Shown one piece after another: positions 51,121-59,763 of a DNA stretch of 64,000 nucleotides. The notes under the pieces are model-generated. The model saw only the letters and a program-made list of their open reading frames with translations. It was not told the origin of the DNA and did no database searches. The translations under genes and the position numbers were made by a program. Position 1 is the first letter of the stretch; each line of letters begins with the position of its first letter. The stretch is from Guillardia theta CCMP2712 (taxonomy: Eukaryota; Cryptophyceae; Pyrenomonadales; Geminigeraceae), in assembly GCF_000315625.1 (NCBI RefSeq), contig NW_005434661.1, positions 877,467 through 941,466 on the forward strand. Reading direction: 5' to 3'.

Positions 51121-54100
51121 TCAAAAACTGAAAATTCTCCGGAGCCGCCTCCACCAGGAGGCTTGCGGTGACAGAGCCTGCTGCGCACGCTCTGTCACCG
51201 CAGGCGAGGCCTCCATCACGACAGCTCCCTTGGCCTCGAAAAGCTGCCTGACATTCTGAGGCAGACCTTCCTGCGCGATCTGAGCCCCAAAACACTGCAG
51301 AGATCGCTCGAAGGAGCTGCGGTCATGTCGGAGAAGCCAGCAGTTGCCGTCGTCTGCGAGAGACCAGACCCAACAGGAGTGAGAGTCAGCCGAGGCGAGA
51401 GTCTTCCCGTCTCCTCCCATGCTCACGGCTGTAACCTCACGTTCATGACCTGTGAGAACCTGACGGTAGGTGCCTGTCTCTACGTCCCATACTCGTACGC
51501 TCCCGTCCTGGGACCCCGAGGCGAGAGTCTTCCCGTCTCCTCCCATGCTCACGGCTGTAACATCACCTTCGTGACCTGTGAGGACGTGACGGCAGGTGCC
51601 TGTCTCTACGTCCCATACTCGTACGCTCCTGTCCCGGGACCCCGAGGCGAGAGTCTTCCCGTCTCCTCCCATGCTCACGGCTGTAACATCACCTTTGTGA
51701 CCTGTGAGGACGTGACGGCAGGTGCCTGTCTCTACGTCCCATACTCGTACGCTCCTGTCCCAGGACCCCGAGGCGAGAGTCTTCCCGTCTCCTCCCATGC
51801 TCACGGCTGTAACCTCACGTTCATGATCTGTGAGGACGTGACGGCAGGCGCCTGTCTCTACGTCCCATACTCGTACGCTCCTGTCCCAGGACCCCGAGGC
51901 GAGAGTCTTCCCGTCTCCTCCCATGCTCACGGCTGTAACCAAACCTTTGTGACCTGTGAGGACGTGACGGCAGGCGCCTGTCTCTACGTCCCATACTCGT
52001 ACGCTCCCGTCCCAGGACCCCGAGGCGAGAGTCTTCCCATCTTCTCCCATGCTCACGCCAGTAACCACACGTTCTTGACCTGTGAGAACCTGACGGCAGG
52101 CGCCTGTCTCTACGTTCCATACTCGTACGCTCCCGTCCCGGAGCCCCGAGGAGAGGGTCTTCCATAATTGTACGCTCCAGTCAAGAGTTGTTGTAACAAT
52201 TGTCTTCACACGGACCTCTTTGATCTCTCCAATAAGCCTTGTCATCACCTGTAGCCTGTGGCCTGTGCTAACGTCTATCGATCGTATGTCTCCATATTGA
52301 AATGCTGCTATGACAGACGAAAATCGCTCTCCCTCCAGTAAAACAGCAAGTGGACGACCACCTCCTCTACTACTTCCTCGCATGACTTGTTTGCAGGCGC
52401 CTGTCTCTACGTCCCATACTCGTACGCTCCTGTCCCAGGACCCCGAGGCGAGAGTCTTCCCGTCTCCTCCCATGCTCACGGCTGTAACATCACCTTCGTG
52501 ACCTGTGAGAACCTGACGGCAGGCGCCTGTCTCTACGTCCCATACTCGTACGCTCCTGTCCCCGGACCCCGAGGCGAGAGTCTTCCCGTCTCCTCCCATG
52601 CTCACGGCTGTAACCTCACGTTCGTGACCTGTGAGAACCTGACGGCAGGTGCCTGTCTCTACGTCCCATACTCGTACGCTCCTGTCCCCGGACCCCGAGG
52701 CGAGAGTCTTCCCGTCTCCTCCCATGCTCACGGCTGTAACCTCACGTTCATGATCTGTGAGGACGTGACGGCAGGTGCCTGTCTCTACGTCCCATACTCG
52801 TACGCTCCCGTCCCCGGACCCCGAGGCGAGAGTCTTCCCGTCTCCTCCCATGCTCACGGCTGTAACCTCACGTTCATGACCTGTGAGAACCTGACGGCAG
52901 GCGCCTGTCTCTACGTCCCATACTCGTACGCTCCCGTCCCAGGACCCCGAGGCGAGAGTCTTCCCGTCTCCTCCCATGCTCACGGCTGTAACCTCACCTT
53001 CGTGACCTGTGAGGACGTGACGGCAGGCGCCTGTCTCTACGTCCCATACTCGTACGCTCCCGTCCCGGGACCCCGAGGCGAGAGTCTTCCCGTCCAATGC
53101 GAAGCTCAATTTCGATTGATTCATTTCAGCAATACTCGGGTAGCACCTCTCCCCAAAGTACGCTCCGTCCAGCTTCGCCTCATCCAGTCTCGCCTCCACA
53201 AAGTAACAGTGGCTCAGGTTCGCCCTCGATAGGTCCGCCCCCTCCAGCCTCGTCCGATGAAAGATCCCGTTGCGCAGCACTGCTCCTTCCATCCGCGCCC
53301 CCCTCAGGTCCAGCCCTGACAAGCTCTCTCCTGCTGCTACCAGGATCGACGCCGCGTTGGCCGACGCCCTTGCCCATCCCTCGTCCGCCTCGTCCCTCGA
53401 TGCCTGCACCACCTCCACCAGCCTCTTCCTGTACCTCCCGTCCCCTCCCACGGCTGCCGCGTGCTCCCGGATCGTCTCGGCGTCCTCGCTCAAGCTTCGC
53501 ACACTCAGGCTCTCCGGCAGTCCCTGGCTCCAGCGTGTGTCTTGGGGTAACTTGAGCCAGTCCAGCGTCGTCTCTGCCAGGAAGAAGCTCCGGAACGTGT
53601 CGTGCTCGAAGCTGATCTCCTTCCACTCCTCTATCCCTTGAATCACCCGCCTCTGTCGTGTCAGACAGCCTCCCAGCACGTAGTCCCACACCGCTCCTCC
53701 TCCTCCTGACCACAAGCCGCGGCCCGCCAGAAGCGCCTCTCCGCGTCTGAGCTTGATGCTGGCAGTGTTGTCCCGGAGCATCCGCAGCCCCACTGCCTTC
53801 CCTACCTCCAGATACGTTTGTTGCCAGCTCTCGTCGTCAATGCCTGCCTCTTGCCTCTGCTCTGCCAGCTCATGTTTGTCCTTGAGCTTGAGCCACTCTC
53901 GCTGCATCCGCTCCTCTACAAATCTTCTGTACATCTCATGCCGTGTGATCCTGTACCGCGGATCTTGCCTCCTCCGCTCCACCAGGCCTGGTAGTACACA
54001 CAGAGCTACCTTGAGGCTCAGCGGCGTCGTCACTAGGTCCTCCAGCTCCGGCGTCATCTCCAGCGCCTCCTCGTACTGCTGCTGGCTCCACCCGCCTCCC

Positions 54101-55419
54101 GTCCCCGCCTTCGACACATGGTGCATGATGTATCGCCTCACCCGGCCCTTGTCCGATAGCCTCATCGGACACAGCCACGTCGCTTGAAAGCTATCCCTCC
54201 CTCCCACCACCGGCAGCCAGAACAGGCGCTCCGACGACCCGTCGCTCTTGAGGTAGTCGCTGCGGCACGTGATGATCGCCTTGAAGCCGTTGCAGTCATG
54301 CAGCTCCTTGTACACCTGCTCGATCACGTTGTTTCGCGTCCCAAGCTCATCGTACCCGTCCAACACCACCATAAAAGACTTGGTCCTCACGAAGCGCTTG
54401 AAGGCTTCCGTCGTCAGCTCTTGGTCTGCCATAGCGTCCTGCAGGTACTGCTGTACGCGTACCTCCTGTACGCTCTTGTACCTCGCAAGCTCTAGATATA
54501 CCGGATACGGCATCCCTTCCTTCCACTCCTCCCCCAGCTTGATCGCCCATCTCTTCCCCAGCGTTGACTTACCCGTCCCGGCTTTGCCCTGGATGAGCAG
54601 GACCTGCTTGGTGGGGTCCTGCAAGAAGTCCTCGACCAGCTTGTCTGACCCGATCCTCCAGCCGACGCTGACGGCCTCGGGATCTCTGTCCGTGCAGTCT
54701 GTCACCATGTAGCCCTCCAGCGCGTCCTCGAGCCTGAAATCGCTCGCAAGGGCCCTCTTGATCACTGCGCGCATCTGCCCCGGCAGAGCGTTTAGCCTGC
54801 ACTGTCCGCTCTTCTCCCAAGGCACCTCTCCTGTCTCCGGGTCCAACCTCGCCCCAAACCTGTACCGCTCGCTGTAGCACCAGGCGTTGATGATCATGTT
54901 GGCCTTGCGAGGCGCGTAGGGTCTAGACTGGGAGCTGACAGGGTGGATGGAGACTTGGGTGCGCTGCTCGAGCTTCTTGATGGCCTCGTAGTCTTCGATG
55001 AAGAAGTTCATCGGTTCATAGCTGTCCTCCGTGTTCACAGCCGTCACCAGCGACCCGGCTTCGTCCCCATGTGTCCCCGTGTTAACATGGATGGCTTGTC
55101 CGTGCCTGACCATGGCGTCGATGATCTCCTTCACGTCCTTGTGGTTTATCTCGTCGATGCTTTCCCAGACGATCTGCGCCGTCGGAAGTCTCTGCGCGAC
55201 GAAAAGCTTCCTCCTAGACTCTCGGAGGACGAAGCGACCTGGCGAAATCTGGTCGAGGCCGAGGTCGCCAGCCTCGGTCTGTAGGTCGTAGAAGCGCCCA
55301 GGCACGAGAGAGTCAGCGTTCACGAGTGCGCGAGGAGCAGACGGGGCATGTCGGGGTCGCTTGCTGCTCTCAGCCGTCTGCTTGACTCGCACATCCCCTT
55401 CGCTGCACCTCTTCGCCAT
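51121..55419 (-). CDS. NACHT NTPase with pentapeptide repeats and about 14 WD40 blades (NLR-like)
   Basis: 1432 residues, intronless, from ATG at 55419; stop TGA at 51121-51123. A basic N-terminus (KRCSEGD.., KRPRHAP) and an unassigned N-terminal domain of about 250 residues come first. The NACHT has Walker A QGKAGTGKSTLGK at about 277-289 and Walker B FMVVLDGYDEL at 349-359, then ITCRSDY. A helical part is followed by pentapeptide repeats at about 700-755 (LSGLDLRGARMEGAVLRNG, LEGADLSRANL). Then come 42-residue WD40 units DGKTLASGSxDxSVRVWDVETG...VLTGHExxVTAVSM. I count about 14, with units 7, 8 and 14 degenerate, which would build two seven-bladed propellers. NACHT-WD40 proteins act as signal-sensing oligomerising switches in fungi and bacteria; a sensor role here is inferred. 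Strong unit identity implies recent repeat expansion. Confidence 0.92.
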   Translation of the reverse strand: MAKRCSEGDVRVKQTAESSKRPRHAPSAPRALVNADSLVPGRFYDLQTEAGDLGLDQISPGRFVLRESRRKLFVAQRLPTAQIVWESIDEINHKDVKEIIDAMVRHGQAIHVNTGTHGDEAGSLVTAVNTEDSYEPMNFFIEDYEAIKKLEQRTQVSIHPVSSQSRPYAPRKANMIINAWCYSERYRFGARLDPETGEVPWEKSGQCRLNALPGQMRAVIKRALASDFRLEDALEGYMVTDCTDRDPEAVSVGWRIGSDKLVEDFLQDPTKQVLLIQGKAGTGKSTLGKRWAIKLGEEWKEGMPYPVYLELARYKSVQEVRVQQYLQDAMADQELTTEAFKRFVRTKSFMVVLDGYDELGTRNNVIEQVYKELHDCNGFKAIITCRSDYLKSDGSSERLFWLPVVGGRDSFQATWLCPMRLSDKGRVRRYIMHHVSKAGTGGGWSQQQYEEALEMTPELEDLVTTPLSLKVALCVLPGLVERRRQDPRYRITRHEMYRRFVEERMQREWLKLKDKHELAEQRQEAGIDDESWQQTYLEVGKAVGLRMLRDNTASIKLRRGEALLAGRGLWSGGGGAVWDYVLGGCLTRQRRVIQGIEEWKEISFEHDTFRSFFLAETTLDWLKLPQDTRWSQGLPESLSVRSLSEDAETIREHAAAVGGDGRYRKRLVEVVQASRDEADEGWARASANAASILVAAGESLSGLDLRGARMEGAVLRNGIFHRTRLEGADLSRANLSHCYFVEARLDEAKLDGAYFGERCYPSIAEMNQSKLSFALDGKTLASGSRDGSVRVWDVETGACRHVLTGHEGEVTAVSMGGDGKTLASGSWDGSVRVWDVETGACRQVLTGHEREVTAVSMGGDGKTLASGSGDGSVRVWDVETGTCRHVLTDHEREVTAVSMGGDGKTLASGSGDRSVRVWDVETGTCRQVLTGHEREVTAVSMGGDGKTLASGSGDRSVRVWDVETGACRQVLTGHEGDVTAVSMGGDGKTLASGSWDRSVRVWDVETGACKQVMRGSSRGGGRPLAVLLEGERFSSVIAAFQYGDIRSIDVSTGHRLQVMTRLIGEIKEVRVKTIVTTTLDWSVQLWKTLSSGLRDGSVRVWNVETGACRQVLTGQERVVTGVSMGEDGKTLASGSWDGSVRVWDVETGACRHVLTGHKGLVTAVSMGGDGKTLASGSWDRSVRVWDVETGACRHVLTDHEREVTAVSMGGDGKTLASGSWDRSVRVWDVETGTCRHVLTGHKGDVTAVSMGGDGKTLASGSRDRSVRVWDVETGTCRHVLTGHEGDVTAVSMGGDGKTLASGSQDGSVRVWDVETGTYRQVLTGHEREVTAVSMGGDGKTLASADSHSCWVWSLADDGNCWLLRHDRSSFERSLQCFGAQIAQEGLPQNVRQLFEAKGAVVMEASPAVTERAQQALSPQASWWRRLRRIFSF

Positions 55420-55515
55420 TGGTATAGCTAACCCCAGAAACCTTACAGCCACTACCCCTGCTCCAATAATCGAGTGCAGGGGTCATCAGTACAATCTTTT
55501 AAAAACCACATTTTA
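55420..55515. promoter_or_regulatory. Short divergent intergenic region
   Basis: Only about 100-200 bp separate the NACHT ATG (55419, minus) from the start region of the U-box/pseudokinase gene (plus). The two genes must share a bidirectional promoter if both are expressed. A TTTTAAAAACC string lies near 55497. Confidence 0.5.
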
Positions 55516-55561
55516 ATGGTCGTGGAGACGATGGTGTACTATCGCAGTGTCGTGACCCAGC

Positions 55562-58243
55562 TTGTGCGCGCGCACACGACAAGTCGAGAGTGTCGAACGG
55601 CATGCTCCCAGGCGAGATGTACGAGATGAGGAGGTTTGTGTGCTGACGCATTTGTTCTCATCGCAGCCGAAAGTACAAGACACGTACGAGAGATCCTCCA
55701 TCGAGGCCTGGCTCCAGCTCGGCGGCGTCCTACCAGCCCCCTCACTGGCGCCTGCCTCCCCTCCACGCACCTTGTCTCTAACTTCGCTCTCCGCAGCGCT
55801 ATCCAAGAGTGGCAGGAGCAACACCTTCTATTCGTCCCCAGACATGAAGTCGACATTGACCAGCAGCCTATCTCAGCAGGCTCCTTCAAGACCCTCTACA
55901 TAGGTCACCTCCGCAGGCGAGGGCGAGGAGCGGAGCCGGAAAGGCTCAAGGTCGCGGTGCTCAAGCTGAGGCAAGGCGGCGGCAAGAGAGAAGCCGGTGT
56001 GATGCTAAGGCTCGGGCCGCATCCTCGGCTTGTATGCTACATGGGGCAGAGCGAGGACGCCGAGGGCTGCCGCCTGCTGCTGACAGAGTACGCCAAGCTG
56101 GGGTCGTTGAGGCGGGCTTTACTGGGGACGCTGGCGGGCCAGGTGACGCGAGGGCACCAGATGTCGATGATGCAGCAGATCGCACAGGGCATGCTCGCAG
56201 CAAGGCACGTGCTGGTCATGGGCTTCGACAAGGAGGACGTGGGGAGGACGTCGGTTAAGGTTGCAGGCTTCGGGCGTGCAATAGACCTTGCGGACGATAC
56301 TGACGCTACAGTAGCGGGGCGAGGGCTGCCCGTACGCTATATGCCCCCGGAGTCCATGAAGAAAGGCCGGTGCTCGGAGAAGAGCGACGTGTGGGCCTTC
56401 GGGGTGACGTGCTGGGAGATCATGACCTTGGGCAAGACCCCCTACTACAACATGACGGACGAAACTGTAATCCGGTACGTGTGCGGGCGAGGGAGGCTGC
56501 CCCGAGAGGACATACTCGGAAGATGTCCGGACGAGGTATGGGCCCTGATAGAGAGCTGCTGGTCGATTTGGGAAGAGGATCGCCCGACGTTCGCAGAGCT
56601 TTCGGTAGCTTTAGGAAGAGCCGGAGCGGAGGGGCTTGAGAGGACAGCATGGAGGTGGTCAAGCAAGACGCTTGGGCTGCAGGATGCACGGAGCGGCAGC
56701 CAGCCACTATGCCGAAGAATATGCAGTGTAGCAGAAGCTGCATGGAGAAGCATCGGGGAGGCAGCGGGCGGAGGGATCGAGTCGATGGCGACGAGACTGA
56801 AGAAGCGCAAGTACCGAGAGCTTGCGGGACAAGAGTCAGCATGCGATGCTTTGGAAGGCATGACGAATGCCGCCCGTGACCCGCCGAGCACGGGAGCTAA
56901 GAGGCTACGGGTCGGGGCGCCGGCAGCGGTTGAGGTGGGATGCAGCAGCCGGCAAGGGAGGCATGGAAGCAGCTGTGGACAGGAGCTGAAAACAGCATAG
57001 AGGCGGTAGTGCAGGAGATAAGGACGTACGAGGTACTCGCGGAGGTACAGCAAGCTGCGTGCGAAGCCTTGGTCAGCATGGCTCAGAGCGTTGAAGACTA
57101 CAAGCGCAAGGCGAGCGAGGCGGGAGCGATCGAGGCTGTCGTCAGCGCCATGTCCAGGCACCCAGATGACACAGGGGTACAGCAGGCTGCGTGCGAGGCC
57201 CTGGAGGACATTGTCTCGTTGGTCGATGAGAACCAGGTGCGCGCGAGAGAGGCGGGAGCGATCGAGGCTGCCGTCAGTGCCATGTCCAGGCACGCGGACG
57301 ATGCGCTGGTACAGCAGGCTGCGTGCGGGGCTCTGTCCTACATGTTGAGTTTCATGGATGAGAACCAGGTGCGCGCGCGAGCGGCGGGAGCGATCGCTTC
57401 TGTCATTAGAGTCCTCGATATCCACGCAGACAATGTGCAGGTGCAGCTTGAAGGATTCTGGGCCCTCGAATACATCTTGCAATACTTCCGATATCAGGGC
57501 ACAGCGAGTGATACAGCAGCAATCGACGCTATAGTCAGCGCGATGACCAGACACCAGAGCAACGCGGAGATGCAAAAAAGCTTTTGCAAGGTGCTAAATG
57601 AAATAACCAAGAACAACAAAGAGAACAGGCTCCCGGTCACCCAGGCGGGAGCGATCGAGGCCGTCGTCAGCGCCATGACCGGGAGCTCAAACGACGACGT
57701 ACAGCAGGCAGCATGCGACGCGCTGCACAGCATTGTCAGCGGCATGGCAGCCAGCCAGGTGCGCGCACGAGAGGCGGGAGCGATCGAGGCCGTCGTCAGC
57801 GCCATGACCGGAAGCTCGGACGTGCGCCGGGGTGGGTACAGCGGGCAGCATGCGAGGCGCTTCACAGCATTGTCAGCGGCATGATGGCAGCCAGCCAGGT
57901 GCGCGCGCGAGAGGCGGGAGCGATCGAGGCCGTCGTCAGCGCCATGACCGGGAGCTCGAACGACGATGTACAGCAGGCAGCATGCGACGCGCTGCACAGC
58001 ATTGTCAGCGGCATGGCAGCCAGCCAGGTGCGCGCACGAGAGGCGGGAGCGATCGAGGCCGTCGTCAGCGCGATGAAAAGGAATAGGCACCGCACTTGGT
58101 TGCAGGACAGCCTTATGGAGGCGTTGGGAGCAGCCTTGCGAGCAACAACTCGAGCAACATCCAACACATCCGATCGCTCGGAGCCGATGTCTTTGCTGAC
58201 AAGGTCTTCGACTCGCGTGGCTCTGAAGCAAGCCGACGGCTGA
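55562..58243 (+). pseudogene. U-box / TKL-like pseudokinase / armadillo-repeat gene with frame breaks
   Basis: A U-box-like start is split between two frames: DTYERSSIEAWLQLGG in one, SPLTGACLPSTHLVSNFALR and SAIQEW in the next, joining near 55725. A possible intron is 55635-55668. The frame 55636-57000 then gives a tyrosine-kinase-like fold: AGSFKTLYIG, VAVLKLR, E119, SEKSDVWAFGVTCWEIMTLG and DRPTF. The catalytic loop is missing: QIAQGM runs straight into LAARHVLV with no HRD, and DFG reads GFG. A second frame from 56940 carries 42-residue ARM repeats (AGAIEAVVSAM...VQQAACEALHSIV) to 57884. A third frame continues them to 58243 after a one-base shift near 57840. Some breaks may be introns. 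A scaffold or decoy role in ubiquitin signalling is inferred; a decaying gene is the alternative. Confidence 0.7.
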
Positions 58244-59430
58244 GGTCTGTGCTTGAGCGACAAGATTCCGACGCAGCAATGGAAGGGAAGATGAGAAGCT
58301 GAGGACCGACGGAGGAAGGAGCCTCAGAAATCGAACAACCCTACCTGGATGGATGGGTGGTCAAATCTCGGGATAAGTTCTTCTGTAAGGCGACTCTGTG
58401 ATGAGAGTTACAGGGTGAAGCGTCTCATCAGGTGGCTGAGCTCAGTGGCAGGAGGGAGATGAGAGCTGATATCAACCGAGCCCGAATAAAGGACAGTTGG
58501 CTGTTTTGTACTCATGTTCGAAGCTGACTTCTCTTGGAAAACCCAGGATACTCTACTCCAGTGTGAATCTACTGAATAGGACCCCTCTGGATCCTCTTTG
58601 TTTCAGGAACAGTGTACCCGTGGGGTCTTTTACATGCTGAAGAACAGGGGTGATCCTTGTGGAATACAAAACATCTAAGTAGAGAAACTTGTCAACTTCC
58701 AAGGAGAGGACACTCCTACTTCCTTCAGCCAAGAGACAGTACCTCTGTCTGCTTCTTCGAAGCTAATAGGACCAGGTGGCCCATCTTCCCCTTTCATGTG
58801 TACACCACGTCCGTTTGTGCCACACCTGTTTGTTGGCTTGCTTTGTATCGTGTGTCAGAATAAAGAGAGTTAGATCTCCTTCTGTCACAGATTTCCTCTT
58901 TTTAAAGAAAATCCAGCGCAAGTTCTTGTTCAGCCACGCTCAAAGGTCATCCCGTAAAGTCTCGCGGTGTGACAAAGGTTGGGGTCTTGAAGTTAAGTGA
59001 GGACATAGGATCGACGGACCTGGATTGATGCGTGAAGCATTTACCTTTCACTTGAAATGATTTATTGTCCTTCAAATGATTTATTGAAATGTAAAACCGT
59101 GCTTTGATGCGCTCTTTGAATTGAAATCACGTTTCATGTGATTCACGAGGACGATATCGACAGCAACAATGATGTGACTGTCAGGCCCTGGCCCTGCGGA
59201 GAGTGATTCTAGTAAGCATCAGAATGATCGGGCCTCAGACCTCTCAAGGACCCTCGCGAGGACTTCAAGGACTGCCACTTCGTCTCCTTGGTCCACAACG
59301 GCACACAGACCCTACCTGGTCTGTCGAGGTGGATTGAATGGGTCTGCCTCGCTCCGAGCTGACAGCCGACATCTTCGTCCCAAGAGGCAAATAAGGCAAG
59401 GAAGTCCGAGCGCGAGAAGGTTGGCTGTGC
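58244..59430. other. Spacer inside the composite element
   Basis: No gene recognised. TTTCACTTGAAATGATTTATTG-like short repeats occur at 59045-59090. The left retroelement boundary is at 59431, where gag homology begins. Confidence 0.5.
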
Positions 59431-59535
59431 GACTTGTTCCGTAGATCTCGGAATCCTTCGTTCACTGGTCTGAGCCTTACGCGATTTTCTCACTTTCAAT
59501 ACTGATAGTTTGCTTGCTTTCTTTGCTGAAATCAT
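59431..59535 (-). pseudogene. gag: Gag N-terminal fragment of the composite element
   Basis: 35 codons from ATG at 59535, matching the start of the intact gag at 35633 with a single change seen (MISAKKASKLSVLKVRK). Homology stops at ACGGAACAAGTC. The frame continues into unrelated sequence to 59209. The leader between gag and the LTR (59536-59585) is also conserved. Confidence 0.9.
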
Positions 59536-59585
59536 CCTTTGGGATTCTGAATCAGTGCTGGAATGTGAACCAATTCGCTACCATA

Positions 59586-59756
59586 TGTTGTATACACAAC
59601 CTTGCGTAAGACGTTGAGCTCAGATGATCTTAGGATCTCTGTTTATTAAGCACACACACTCATCAGATCAGCAGCACCACTGCAGGAATCTGCATCGTCA
59701 TCCTATTTCCCTACGCTACGTCCAAGGGGCGTCCGGTATGAGTCCAGAATACAACA
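59586..59756 (-). repeat. 5' LTR of the composite element
   Basis: 171 bp, identical as read to 42572-42742. CCATC follows at 59757-59761. Confidence 0.92.
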
Positions 59757-59763
59757 CCATCAC

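Larger units (their letters stand above)
42572..59756 (-). mobile_element. Composite Ty3/gypsy chromovirus with about 14 kb of internal foreign DNA
   Basis: Two complete 171-bp LTRs in the same minus orientation (42572-42742 and 59586-59756), read as identical, are flanked by the same five bases: CCATC at 42567-42571 and 59757-59761. Internal ends are correct for one element. Next to the right (5') LTR are the leader and gag start of the same family as 35412-38816; next to the left (3') LTR is the RT-RNaseH-IN-chromodomain end. Between 45343 and 59430 the normal gag/PR/RT middle is absent and replaced by another retroelement's gag-PR-RT and several host-like genes. One insertion that carried or later acquired cargo is the simplest reading; stepwise recombination between separate insertions is the alternative. 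Confidence 0.6.

Noticed and set aside
51325-53232. Long plus-strand ORFs with repeated CLYVPYSYAPVPGPRGESLP-like units
   Set aside because: Exact antisense of the WD40 repeats; repeat periodicity keeps the frame open.
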